Below, piece by piece: positions 25,150-34,203 of a DNA stretch of 64,000 nt. Made by a program: the position numbers and the translations under genes. Within the stretch, counting starts at the first letter, position 1; each line of letters starts with the position of its first letter. The DNA is from JBLIRR01 sp049472395 (lineage in GTDB: Bacteria; SZUA-182; DTGQ01; JBLIRR01): contig JBLIRR010000017.1 of NCBI GenBank assembly GCA_049472395.1, positions 53,248 to 117,247 on the forward strand, read 5' to 3'. Under the pieces are notes generated by a model. The model did no database searches and had not been told where the DNA came from. It saw only the letters and a program-made list of their open reading frames with translations.

Positions 25150-26766
25150 TCAAGAATAATCTTTCATTAACGGGAGTTGAATAATAACGGTTGTCCCATG
25201 GTCCTGTGTGCTTGCGACGGATATTTCTCCTTTAAAAGCAGAAACGAAATTTTTAACAAGGGATAAGCTTACTCCACTCCCCCCCTTGCTATGATCTTTC
25301 GCCAATATACCTCTGAAACTTAAGTCAAAAATGCACGAAAGCTCATCATGAGGGATACCTATACCCTTATCCATAACCTTCCATTCAAGATTCCCATTAT
25401 GCAGGCCCATCTCAACAGTAACCTGAGAGCCCCTATGACTATATTTAAGTGCATTGTCTGCAATATATAAGAGGACTTTATACAAAAGGTCCTGGTGGGC
25501 GAGCACCTTCTCCTTCTGAGGCTCAACCAATTTGTGTGCAATTAAGGTAATATCCTGCTGCTTCGCTCTTTTCTCAATCTCTTTGACCACACCGTCATAG
25601 ACCTTCCCCGGATCTATAGGTGTAAACAGTAGTTCAGAACTATGGAGCATTGAAATGTCCATCATATCACTGATGAATCGTAACAACTCTGCCAATCTCC
25701 TTCGGGCGCGCTGCAACATCTCATTGCGTTTTTCCACATTCTTCTCTACATATCCATCCAATACAACATCAATACAATTTGTAATGGCTGAAATGGGCCC
25801 TTTGAGATTTTCCGCAACTGTAATGAGGATCTCTGTCTTATTTTTATCTGTAAGCTCAAGATGTTTATTCGTCTCTACTAATTTCCTGTTGACCTCCACA
25901 AGCTGACTGGTTGCGTCTGCCACTCGCATCTCCAGCTCCCGGTTCCATCTCTCTATTTCGTCGCGTGATTGTTTAATATGGTCAGTCATAATATTAAACG
26001 AACCGGCTAACTGTCCTATTTCATCGAAGCTTTTGATATCAATATGATAATCAAGATCTCCCTCTGCAATTTTCTTCGTTCCTACATTTAATTTCTGAAT
26101 GGGAATGTGAACAAATCGATAAATAAAATATCCAATCTCAAGAGAAACCAAAAGAAAAATTATCATTGTCGCAAGAACAAGCTCTTTTTTCCCGGATGCG
26201 AGCAAATGGTCCAAACGCCTATTGTACGCTTTAATATATAGTACCCCCACTATTTTCTTCTCAGGATCATGACAACGATGGCAGAGATGCTCATTTTCGA
26301 TCGGATTGAACACCTCGATTATTGAGTTTCCTGTAGTATCTTTGAAGCTGCGGTGAATTGATATATTAAGGGGAGTGCTCATTCTCTTGAGATGACAGGC
26401 GGTGCACTCCTTCTCTTCTGTATTCTTCTTCATACCTATCTCTTCCCGCCAGGAAGAGATAGAGATTCTGCCACCGCATAACACGGTAATCTTGGTAAAA
26501 TCTTCTCTATATCCAAAAGCCTCAATCATTGTCTGAACTTCTTCCCGGGAGCCATGAGCAAGCATAGTGTATCGTATATAGCTCTTAATAAAATTGCTCG
26601 TCTCATAATACTGGAAACGCATCAAATCCATCATGCCCTTCTCGTGAGTTTTCCTGTTTAAATAGAAAGAGATCAGGATACCTGCAATCAACACCGTCCC
26701 AATATAAAAAATTATTTTAAGACTTAAGCTTTGCTCTATAAATAATTTTCTTAACCAATACTTCAT
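25150..26766 (-). CDS. c-type haem sensor histidine kinase with Glu in place of the phosphoacceptor His
   Basis: 538 residues: TM1 (16-36), periplasmic sensor with two haem-c motifs CTACH (121-125) and CHRCH (162-166), TM2 (196-216), HAMP (about 217-268), coiled coil, DHp-like helices (about 308-375) and HATPase_c (about 405-533). The ATP lid is intact: N-box ADNALKYS, DKGIGIP and GGSGVSLSLV. The H-box reads VAENLKGPI where SHELRTPL is expected, so the His is Glu319 (codon 25810-25812, confirmed in the nucleotides). No response regulator is adjacent. It overlaps the upstream GT-C gene by one base and converges on the multihaem cytochrome with 5 bp between. The haem sensor probably follows the same redox state as that cytochrome. 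Confidence 0.85.
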   Translation of the reverse strand: MKYWLRKLFIEQSLSLKIIFYIGTVLIAGILISFYLNRKTHEKGMMDLMRFQYYETSNFIKSYIRYTMLAHGSREEVQTMIEAFGYREDFTKITVLCGGRISISSWREEIGMKKNTEEKECTACHLKRMSTPLNISIHRSFKDTTGNSIIEVFNPIENEHLCHRCHDPEKKIVGVLYIKAYNRRLDHLLASGKKELVLATMIIFLLVSLEIGYFIYRFVHIPIQKLNVGTKKIAEGDLDYHIDIKSFDEIGQLAGSFNIMTDHIKQSRDEIERWNRELEMRVADATSQLVEVNRKLVETNKHLELTDKNKTEILITVAENLKGPISAITNCIDVVLDGYVEKNVEKRNEMLQRARRRLAELLRFISDMMDISMLHSSELLFTPIDPGKVYDGVVKEIEKRAKQQDITLIAHKLVEPQKEKVLAHQDLLYKVLLYIADNALKYSHRGSQVTVEMGLHNGNLEWKVMDKGIGIPHDELSCIFDLSFRGILAKDHSKGGSGVSLSLVKNFVSAFKGEISVASTQDHGTTVIIQLPLMKDYS

Positions 26767-28310
26767 TAAAAATAACGCCGTTTAAAAATAATCGTATTCT
26801 GTGTCTGCTTAATAAACCGCCACCCTGGGTCCCTCCCAAGCCACCACCTTAAAAGAAGATATTCCTGCGAGGTTTTCCCGAGTACAAGGAGCATAATATT
26901 ATATCTATGGACAAGCTGCATAAAATAAGACCTATCTGCAAGTTTTCGAATATCGTGAATAAAATTGCCATATACTTCCCAGCGACCATCAAGGGACACT
27001 TTCCATTCAGGGTAAAGCTGCCAGATTAAATATCCTCCGATATCAGCGCTATTGAAAAGATTCCCTCCGATTTGATCTGCATTGGCTTTAATATAGTCCA
27101 CCGCTTCCTGAGGAAAATACTCGGAGATCCCAAAGCCAAATTTTCGATGATAGCCGAGCCTTTTATAAATATAATTATTAGAGATAAGAAATATAATCAC
27201 CACATTGATAATGACTATACTGATAAAAAGCGCCATAGAGGTTGCATGTCTCAACTTCACAAGACGAGTACTCGTTTTCCCCTTAAGAGAGTCTATGAAT
27301 CCGGCTATATTATACACTGTCATGGGTGTGGCAATAAGGGCAAAAATAGCAATATTTCGGAAGGATAAGACAGCAAGAAATAAAAATGCGCAAAATGGAA
27401 GAAGATAACAAAACCTTATCTTTTTTATATTCATTAAGAAGGCAACGAGAGAGAGCACAATAAGTATCTTAAACATGACAACCGGGTCCGGGAATTTGGT
27501 CTGCGGAAAAGAAAAAGGAGAGATGAGCTCACCAACCGTGGCGATCGGACTGGTGGCTTTTGAGAAGATTTCTTGAAAAATTGTAAAAGGGTAGAGAATG
27601 CCATCTTTTCCATTTGCATTGATGAGAGATGCTCCGCTTACGAGCAGCAGACAGATCAATTTTCTCGTCCATATCCGCATGCTGCATTCTCTCTCCTCAA
27701 GTTTTCCGAGATAGCGGTAAATAAGTATATTGATGCACTCACCACAATAATAAAGCATCATGAAAATAATCCCCAGAATATATAAGCCATGCATATTGCT
27801 CCATAGAAGCTGAATAAAGGGGAGTATAAAAAATACCGCGTATTTATATTTACTAAAATTTTCTATAAAATAAAAGAATATGACGATAAAAAGAAAGGTA
27901 AATATCTCAGGTCTTAAAAGAAATCTCTGGAAGCCACAAAAGAGGGCTATGAGGCCCACAATAATAGATACAGCATAAAAATCATCCTTATAATATATAA
28001 AATATAATAGCAAGAAGGTCCCAAGCACTATGCAACACCGAAGGACTATACAGCCATATGCACCTCCTATCGCATAGGCAGAGTAAAGAATAACCTGAAA
28101 AAGCCAGTGCGAATCGATCCATTTATTCCCTTCCGCTATATAAGAGAAAATATCATGACGAGGGATACTAAAATTCTGGGTTATGTATTCTCCTGTTTTC
28201 AGGTGCCACCCAAAATCAAAATTAACAATATTAAAGATGCATGAAAAGATAACCACTACTACAAAGGAAAAGAGAGCGATCTTTCCTTTCTTAATTTTCA
28301 TCATAAGCAT
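26766..28310 (-). CDS. Polytopic membrane protein, probable GT-C-fold glycosyltransferase relative
   Basis: 514 residues with about 10 to 12 TM helices in the first 400 and a soluble C-terminal domain. FGWHLKTGEYITQNFSIPR followed by HDIFSYIAEGNKWIDSHWLFQ is a first periplasmic loop typical of GT-C-like proteins, with Asp and His near the membrane. The C-terminal part (NLFNSADIGGYLIWQLYP, VSLDGRWEVYG) is also typical of this group of bacterial paralogues. GT-C enzymes use polyprenyl-phosphate sugars; neither donor nor acceptor can be read. The stop overlaps the ATG of the sensor kinase (TAATG), so the two are translationally coupled. The divergent GT2 gene at 28628 could supply polyprenyl-phosphate sugar, which would make a donor-transferase pair. 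Confidence 0.65.
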   Translation of the reverse strand: MLMMKIKKGKIALFSFVVVVIFSCIFNIVNFDFGWHLKTGEYITQNFSIPRHDIFSYIAEGNKWIDSHWLFQVILYSAYAIGGAYGCIVLRCCIVLGTFLLLYFIYYKDDFYAVSIIVGLIALFCGFQRFLLRPEIFTFLFIVIFFYFIENFSKYKYAVFFILPFIQLLWSNMHGLYILGIIFMMLYYCGECINILIYRYLGKLEERECSMRIWTRKLICLLLVSGASLINANGKDGILYPFTIFQEIFSKATSPIATVGELISPFSFPQTKFPDPVVMFKILIVLSLVAFLMNIKKIRFCYLLPFCAFLFLAVLSFRNIAIFALIATPMTVYNIAGFIDSLKGKTSTRLVKLRHATSMALFISIVIINVVIIFLISNNYIYKRLGYHRKFGFGISEYFPQEAVDYIKANADQIGGNLFNSADIGGYLIWQLYPEWKVSLDGRWEVYGNFIHDIRKLADRSYFMQLVHRYNIMLLVLGKTSQEYLLLRWWLGRDPGWRFIKQTQNTIIFKRRYF

Positions 28311-28337
28311 ATCAGCCTTTCCACCATTTTACAGCAC

Positions 28338-28404
28338 TTCTAATTTTGGGTAAGGACCGTGTGGCGAGGGAAAGGGGGCAGGGGCACAACGGTCAAAATT
28401 AGAA
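28338..28404. repeat. Long hairpin with G-rich loop in the divergent promoter region
   Basis: TTCTAATTTTG (28338-28348) pairs exactly with CAAAATTAGAA (28394-28404). Inside, GACCGTGTG and CACAACGGTC extend the stem imperfectly. The loop is G-rich (GAGGGAAAGGGGGCAGGGG), unlike the AT-rich surroundings. The 317-bp gap 28311-28627 contains nothing else definable. Confidence 0.55.
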
Positions 28405-28627
28405 TTGCAGCCATCTTCAATAGCATTAAAATATCACAGAAAAAACTCTAAGGTCAAGTAAAAAGAGATTAGATAATATTTTCATAATAAAGAAATGGTA
28501 GTTTTATTGACACCCTCTTTCCTATTATTTATAATTTTTGTACTCACTTAAGGGCGCAGAAATTCTGGATGCGGTGTAAATCCGAGCCATGGATTTGTGA
28601 ACTCCGAATGGAGGAATAATTATCTAG

Positions 28628-29389
28628 ATGATTAAAGATAAAAAAATTGCTGTTATTCTGCCGGCATACAATGCTGAGAAAACGTTGGAGAAAACCTACA
28701 ATGAAATTCCTCACGATATTGTCGATTACATTCTCTTGGTAGATGACCACTCAAATGACAGAACCCTTCAGATCGCTCAAAAACTCAATATCGATTGCAT
28801 CCGGCATCCAAAAAATTTAGGTTACGGCGGCAATCAGAAAACCTGTTATCATACAAGTTATCAATGGGGTGCTGATATTATCGTGATGCTCCATCCTGAC
28901 TATCAATATACACCTAGATTGCTGCGCGCCATGGTATCTCTTATTGCTGAAGAAGTGTATCCTGTGGTTCTCGGTTCCCGTATTTTGGGTAAAGGAGCGA
29001 TTGATGGTGGTATGCCACGATACAAATACATTGCCAACCGATTTCTCACTTTTGTGGAGAACCTTCTCATCGGGCAGAAATTATCTGAGTATCACACGGG
29101 ATACCGTGCATTTGACAGAAGGGTCTTCGATACGATCCGGATAGAGGATAATAGTAATGATTTTATTTTCGATAATGAAATGCTCGTGCAATGCCATGTG
29201 AATGGATTTAGTATCGGTGAAATTTCATGCCCTACAAAATATTTTAAGGAAGCATCCTCTATCTCTTTTTGGCGTTCAATGAAATACGGATTTGGCTGCC
29301 TATGGGTTGCAATAAAGTGTTTCCTTCATCGCAATGGGATAATAAAATTCCAGCAGTTTATGCCAAAATCAAAGGTTGATGAAAAATAA
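28628..29389 (+). CDS. Family 2 glycosyltransferase, polyprenyl-phosphate sugar synthase type
   Basis: 253 residues, GT-A fold. IAVILPAYNAEKTLEKT binds the nucleotide, VDDHSNDRT gives the first Asp pair, HPKNLGYGGNQKTCY follows, and MLHPDYQY takes the DxD position. GSRILGKG and YHTGYRAFDRRVF are typical of dolichyl/polyprenyl-phosphate mannose or glucose synthase relatives. There is no C-terminal TM pair, so it is soluble or peripheral. GGAGGAATAATT precedes the ATG at somewhat long spacing. It overlaps the next gene by 14 bp, which implies coupling. The sugar is unknown. Confidence 0.9.
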   Translation: MIKDKKIAVILPAYNAEKTLEKTYNEIPHDIVDYILLVDDHSNDRTLQIAQKLNIDCIRHPKNLGYGGNQKTCYHTSYQWGADIIVMLHPDYQYTPRLLRAMVSLIAEEVYPVVLGSRILGKGAIDGGMPRYKYIANRFLTFVENLLIGQKLSEYHTGYRAFDRRVFDTIRIEDNSNDFIFDNEMLVQCHVNGFSIGEISCPTKYFKEASSISFWRSMKYGFGCLWVAIKCFLHRNGIIKFQQFMPKSKVDEK

Positions 29390-31493
29390 AAAATTCACTG
29401 TCAGTCTTCTCACGCTTGGCATATCATCCGTCCCCACGCAGATGATTATCATCCGTGAAGCAATGTCGAGCTTTAGCGGAAACGAGCTTGTCATCGGAAT
29501 AATTATTGGGCTGTGGCTGCTGTTTACAGCGTTAGGGAGCGCCATTGGCATCAGGATCTCGCGCAAGTGGAGGACTGACTATCTCTTATGTTCAGGCCAT
29601 AGCATAATTGCTATTTTGCCATTATTGCAGCTTTCAGCCCTTCGCGCCTTCCCTCTCTTTTGGATTAAGGGACAACTTCTTGGCTTAGGCCATATTATCG
29701 GCAGCAGCCTCATACTCTTTCCCTATTGCATCACCGCAGGAGCCATGATACCGATTGCAGGCTGTTTATTAAAGGAAAAAGAAACAACGAGCAAGGTATA
29801 TATAGCGGATATTTGCGGCGATCTTATAGGGGGGATATTATTCAGTCTTGTATTTGTCTATATTCTCTCACATTGGGCTACTCTTGTATGTCTTGGAGTG
29901 GCAAATCTTATTGCCGCGGGGATCATGGCCTCCGGTTCTTTCCTCCCGGCTCTAGGTATACTTATGCTTTGTGTGATTCTCAGTTTTCCTCTCAATAAGA
30001 AAAGCCTTTCGCTACGACTACCAGGCCAAGACCTCATTATGCATAAAAATACTCCCTTTGCTCAGATCAGTATTACGAAGAGCGGGGAGCAACTCAATGT
30101 CCTACTCGATGCAATCCCCCTCTTTTCATATAATGATTTGCGGGCAGAGGCCATGGCCCATATTCCAATGTCGCAGGTCAAGGAAGGAGCGCGGGTTCTC
30201 TTAATCGCAGGGGGAGTATTCGGGACCCTCAAAGAGATAATAAAGCACCATCCTGAGCACATCGACTATGTGGAACTTGACCCGAGTATCGTGGCTCTTG
30301 ATGAGCAGATAGATCATATTCTTTCTCATCCCTCCATTGTGACCCATATTGGAGATGGCCGGCTTTTCGTGAAAAAAGCTCAACTTCATAACATCCTTAA
30401 GTACGACTGCATTATTCTGGATTTGCCTGACCCGGAAAATATTCAGCTTAATCGCTTCTATACCCTGGAATTCTTTCAGGAAGCAAAAAGGATTTTATCC
30501 AAAAACGGAATTTTATTCTTTACGCTCACGGGAGCTGAAAATTATTTGGGTCCTCATGCCCTGGCTCTCAACCGATCAGTATATGGGGCATTGAAAAGAG
30601 TGTTTCCTTATGTCATCACCCTTCCAGGAGAAACGCATTTCTATTGTGCATCACCATCCCTCCTTCCCATGAAAATTGCAGATACCCTCCTTTCTCGTCA
30701 AATACTTACAAAATGGCTGGTTGATTACCAGCTTTCTACGATTCTCGATCCTTTTCGCATCACCCAGACTGAAGAGCTCTTAAAGCACAATGAAGGATCT
30801 GTCAATACAGATCTTTCTCCCTCTGCATTCAGGCACCTGCTTAATCTATGGATCACACAATCAGATAGCTCGGAGCTTTTATTATATGGTACCCTCTTTC
30901 TCATACTGCTTGTGGCTTTCATTAGTTGCAGAGAGCATCCATTACAATTTATCACCATGTCTTCGGGATATACCGGTATCGCACTAGAGCTGTCATTGAT
31001 AATTATCTTTCAGATTATTAAGGGCTATGCCTATTTATGGATATCCACCTATGTGACATTATTTATGATAGGGTCAGCTCTCGGTGCTGCTTTATCCCGA
31101 AGAAAAAAATATAAAAATCCCCTGCGCCATATCTTTTACTGTGATATAGCTATGCTTATTATTACCTGTTTCTCACTCGCAACGAGCATTATTGCCGTGC
31201 ATTATAGCCCCCGCGAATTCCTTTATAAGATGCATCATGTTTTTCTCCCTGTTGAAATTTTGGCTATTGCCATAACGATCGGCTATCAATTTGTAGCCAT
31301 CTCAAAAACACTGACCGGTTCAGATACCGAAATCACAGGAAGGCTTTATTTTGCGGACCTTGCGGGCTCTTCCGGCGGAACATTTCTCATCAGTCTTATG
31401 TTACTTCCTACATTTGGGGTCATCGGGGTCATCGTCTCCGTGCTTATCATAAAAATAGTAAGTCTGACATATATGGTGAAGCTTATTTCTTGA
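29376..31493 (+). CDS. Membrane-embedded spermidine/spermine synthase-like protein
   Basis: 705 residues: six or so N-terminal TM helices (1-205), a soluble spermidine-synthase-like Rossmann domain (about 215-430) and six C-terminal helices (about 460-705). In the middle domain ARVLLIAGGVFGTLKEI, YVELDPSIVALDEQ, IGDGRLFVKK and CIILDLPDPENIQLNRFYT match the aminopropyltransferase fold with decarboxylated-SAM/SAM-binding Asp and Glu residues. The two helical parts resemble the halves of an MFS-like bundle. Such fusions are common in bacteria but their substrate is unproven; they may alkylate a membrane-borne or exported amine. It overlaps the GT2 gene and is 49 bp from the AmmeMemoRadiSam genes. 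Confidence 0.85.
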   Translation: MMKNKKFTVSLLTLGISSVPTQMIIIREAMSSFSGNELVIGIIIGLWLLFTALGSAIGIRISRKWRTDYLLCSGHSIIAILPLLQLSALRAFPLFWIKGQLLGLGHIIGSSLILFPYCITAGAMIPIAGCLLKEKETTSKVYIADICGDLIGGILFSLVFVYILSHWATLVCLGVANLIAAGIMASGSFLPALGILMLCVILSFPLNKKSLSLRLPGQDLIMHKNTPFAQISITKSGEQLNVLLDAIPLFSYNDLRAEAMAHIPMSQVKEGARVLLIAGGVFGTLKEIIKHHPEHIDYVELDPSIVALDEQIDHILSHPSIVTHIGDGRLFVKKAQLHNILKYDCIILDLPDPENIQLNRFYTLEFFQEAKRILSKNGILFFTLTGAENYLGPHALALNRSVYGALKRVFPYVITLPGETHFYCASPSLLPMKIADTLLSRQILTKWLVDYQLSTILDPFRITQTEELLKHNEGSVNTDLSPSAFRHLLNLWITQSDSSELLLYGTLFLILLVAFISCREHPLQFITMSSGYTGIALELSLIIIFQIIKGYAYLWISTYVTLFMIGSALGAALSRRKKYKNPLRHIFYCDIAMLIITCFSLATSIIAVHYSPREFLYKMHHVFLPVEILAIAITIGYQFVAISKTLTGSDTEITGRLYFADLAGSSGGTFLISLMLLPTFGVIGVIVSVLIIKIVSLTYMVKLIS

Positions 31494-31542
31494 CTTTTGA
31501 TTCATATCAAGTATAATTAATAATTGGAAAAATATTGAGAAT

Positions 31543-32673
31543 ATGTTTTATACCAAAAGAGAATTTATAAGGGGTTGCATATATACATGGGGGGGATTGC
31601 TCTGTGCCTCGCTATGTCCAGGGGGCTTATCCATTGCATCGGGTAAATTTAAGGCGGATGACCCTCATCTTAAGGAGGCATATTTTTATCAAAAACTGGA
31701 TGACAAGCTTGTGCAATGTAAGACCTGCCCAAATCAATGTGTAATTGGGCTCGATGAAAGGGGCGCATGCGGTACCAAAGTGAACATCAAAGGCTCTCTT
31801 TTTTCTATCTCCTATGGCAATCCTTGTAGTATCCATGTCGACCCTATAGAAAAAAAACCACTCCTTCATTTTTATCCTGGAAGCACTGCATTCTCACTTG
31901 CGGTTGCTGGCTGCAATTTTCATTGCCTGAATTGTCAGAATTGGGAGATATCCCAGACAACTCCTGATAAAACAAGAAATATGGAGGCATCTCCTGATGA
32001 GATTGTCAAGACTGCAAAGAAGAATCAATGTAAATCAATTGCCTACACCTATTCAGAGGCAACCACATTCTACGAATATATGGTGGATATATCTAAAAAA
32101 GCTCGCGATGAAAATATTAAAAATGTCTGGGTGAGTAACGGGTATATGAGTCAGGAAGCATTACATAAGCTTTGCGACACCATAGATGCAGGAAGCATCA
32201 ACTTAAAAAGCTTTAGTGATGATATCTATATGAAGTTAAACGGCGGTCATCTTGAGCCAGTCTTAAATACCCTTAAGACGTTACACACGCGAAGGATATG
32301 GCTTGAGATAATCAATCTGGTAATTCCCACATATACTGATGATATCGAAATGATAAAAAAAATGTGCGGATGGATTGTGAAAAACCTCGGGCCCGACTAT
32401 CCTCTTCATTTTTCAAGATTTTTCCCAAAATACAAGCTTCTTCGCTTACCCCCCACCCCGGTCGAAGTATTGCATAAAGCTCAGGATACCGCCCAGTCAG
32501 AAGGATTGCACTATGTGTACATCGGAAATGTCCCCCAATTGGGTGATAATGTAATCTGCCCTAATTGTAAAAATATTGTGATAAAGAGAAAAGGATATAG
32601 TCTTCACTCAATAAATATAAAAGATGGCGTGTGTGGTTTTTGTAATAATCCAATAAGCGGCCGATGGGCTTAA
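31543..32673 (+). CDS. amrS: AmmeMemoRadiSam system radical SAM enzyme (AmrS-like) with export-like leader
   Basis: 376 residues. The radical SAM cluster motif CNFHCLNC is at residues 124-131. Upstream, CKTCPNQCVIGLDERGACG is the Cys-rich N-terminal segment of this family, and the C-terminal CPNCKN...CGFCNNPISGRW is its zinc-ribbon-like end. The family (AmmeMemoSam_rS) is named after its constant genomic partners AMMECR1 and Memo, which follow here. The first 33 residues (KREFIRG then a hydrophobic run to LSIAS) resemble a Tat signal with only one of the twin arginines. If functional it would place a SAM enzyme outside the cytoplasm, which is unusual; it may instead be an uncleaved membrane anchor. 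The reaction is unknown. Confidence 0.9.
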   Translation: MFYTKREFIRGCIYTWGGLLCASLCPGGLSIASGKFKADDPHLKEAYFYQKLDDKLVQCKTCPNQCVIGLDERGACGTKVNIKGSLFSISYGNPCSIHVDPIEKKPLLHFYPGSTAFSLAVAGCNFHCLNCQNWEISQTTPDKTRNMEASPDEIVKTAKKNQCKSIAYTYSEATTFYEYMVDISKKARDENIKNVWVSNGYMSQEALHKLCDTIDAGSINLKSFSDDIYMKLNGGHLEPVLNTLKTLHTRRIWLEIINLVIPTYTDDIEMIKKMCGWIVKNLGPDYPLHFSRFFPKYKLLRLPPTPVEVLHKAQDTAQSEGLHYVYIGNVPQLGDNVICPNCKNIVIKRKGYSLHSINIKDGVCGFCNNPISGRWA

Positions 32674-32713
32674 TGGGCAGGCAGGAAAAAATACAGAAAA
32701 AGGGAGAAAAAGT

Positions 32714-34186
32714 ATGAAAGAGTTTGCGTTGCTTATATTTATCATAGCCTTTATTATATCTGTGTTAAATTCGTGTCATGCAGCGAATGACGGCTCGAAA
32801 AAAGACCCAAAAATTCGCTTACCTGTGGTCGCAGGCCAATTCTATCCCGGATCATCGGGAGAATTATCAAAGATGATAGAGAATTATTTCGCAGATGCTC
32901 AGGGAACCGAGATCAAAGGCACGATATATGGTTTGGTGTCTCCTCACGCAGGGTACATTTATTCGGGGATCGTTGCGGCTGCCGGTTTTAAACAGATAAG
33001 AACTGATATCAAAAAAGTTTTTGTGCTTGCACCAAGCCATCGTTTTGCTATTTCAAAGGCTTCTATTCCTGATGTTGACTATTATCGAACCCCTTTGGGA
33101 GACATCCCTCTGTCAGACATCGCAGCGACCTTGAGAGCACAGGCCCTTTTCTCTCCCGAACCTCACATGCATGATCTTGAACATTCACTGGAAGTGCAAT
33201 TACCTTTCCTGCAGAAAAAACTCGATAAATTTGAACTTATCCCCATTGTCATTGGTCATGTGAATCCGACAGAGGTAGCTGATGCACTTATTCCTTACAT
33301 TGATGAACATACCTTGATTGTGGCCAGCTCTGATCTTTCACATTACCATGGCTATAACGAAGCAAAGAAGTTGGATCACTCCTGTATAGAGGCAATAGTA
33401 GAGCTTAATTCTTCGAAAATGTCACACTGCGAAGCATGCGGTATTGTGCCCGTGACCACGCTCATGAGGATTGCGCAAGCCAAGGGATGGTCTTCAAAGC
33501 TTATCGACTATAAAAACTCAGGTGATACGGCCGGACCAAAAGACAAGGTGGTAGGTTACACGAGCATTGCCTTTTTTAGCGAAGAGAAAAAAGCTCAGAA
33601 GAAAGGTCAGGATGAAGAAATATCTATGGAGAATAAAAGCCTTCTCCTGGAGCTTGCCCGTGCAACCATTACTGAAAGATTAAAACCAGGGCAGCCATCC
33701 TTTATGCCAAAGGATATACCATCAAATCTCTTTGAGAAACGGGGATGTTTTGTCACATTGCATAAACGCGGACAACTTCGTGGATGCATAGGGACTATTC
33801 TGCCTATTGAACAGCTCTATGAGTGCGTGAAAAAAAATGCCATAAATGCAGCCTTTGGAGATCCTCGTTTTCCCTCATTGACACTGGATGAACTTGATGA
33901 GATTGAGGTTGAAATCAGTATCCTTACTCTTCCACGAGAGATTCATTTTACTGATGGGGAAGATCTCAAACGGCAGCTCAGACCCACTATTGATGGAGTA
34001 ATTCTCCGCAGGGGAATGGCCAGTTCCACGTTTCTTCCCCAAGTATGGGAGCAATTGCCTGATAAGGAACAATTTCTCGGGCATCTTTGTCAAAAGGGTG
34101 GAATGAGCCCTCACTGCTGGAAGGACCCTGACACAAAGGTGGAAGTATATCAAGCTATTGTATTCTCCGAGGCAGACATACATTAG
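32714..34186 (+). CDS. Memo-AMMECR1 fusion lipoprotein (AmmeMemoRadiSam proteins B and A)
   Basis: 490 residues, a fusion of two usually separate proteins. A signal with lipobox VLNSC (Cys near 21) is followed by a Memo-like domain (about 34-290: AGQFYPG, VSPHAGYIYSG, APSHRF, EHSLEVQLPFLQ, ASSDLSHYHGY, CEACGIVPVTTLM), related to extradiol dioxygenases. After a Lys-rich linker (about 291-305) comes AMMECR1 (about 308-490: FEKRGCFVTLHKRGQLRGCIG, DPRFPSLTLDELDEIEVEIS, LPQVWEQLP). RGCIG is the AMMECR1 signature. Export of both domains suggests the system works in the envelope. AAAAAGGGAGAAAAAGT precedes the start. It is 40 bp downstream of the radical SAM gene. Function is unproven; redox or metal chemistry is likely for Memo. 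Confidence 0.92.
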   Translation: MKEFALLIFIIAFIISVLNSCHAANDGSKKDPKIRLPVVAGQFYPGSSGELSKMIENYFADAQGTEIKGTIYGLVSPHAGYIYSGIVAAAGFKQIRTDIKKVFVLAPSHRFAISKASIPDVDYYRTPLGDIPLSDIAATLRAQALFSPEPHMHDLEHSLEVQLPFLQKKLDKFELIPIVIGHVNPTEVADALIPYIDEHTLIVASSDLSHYHGYNEAKKLDHSCIEAIVELNSSKMSHCEACGIVPVTTLMRIAQAKGWSSKLIDYKNSGDTAGPKDKVVGYTSIAFFSEEKKAQKKGQDEEISMENKSLLLELARATITERLKPGQPSFMPKDIPSNLFEKRGCFVTLHKRGQLRGCIGTILPIEQLYECVKKNAINAAFGDPRFPSLTLDELDEIEVEISILTLPREIHFTDGEDLKRQLRPTIDGVILRRGMASSTFLPQVWEQLPDKEQFLGHLCQKGGMSPHCWKDPDTKVEVYQAIVFSEADIH

Positions 34187-34203
34187 AATATGAACACTCA
34201 TAT

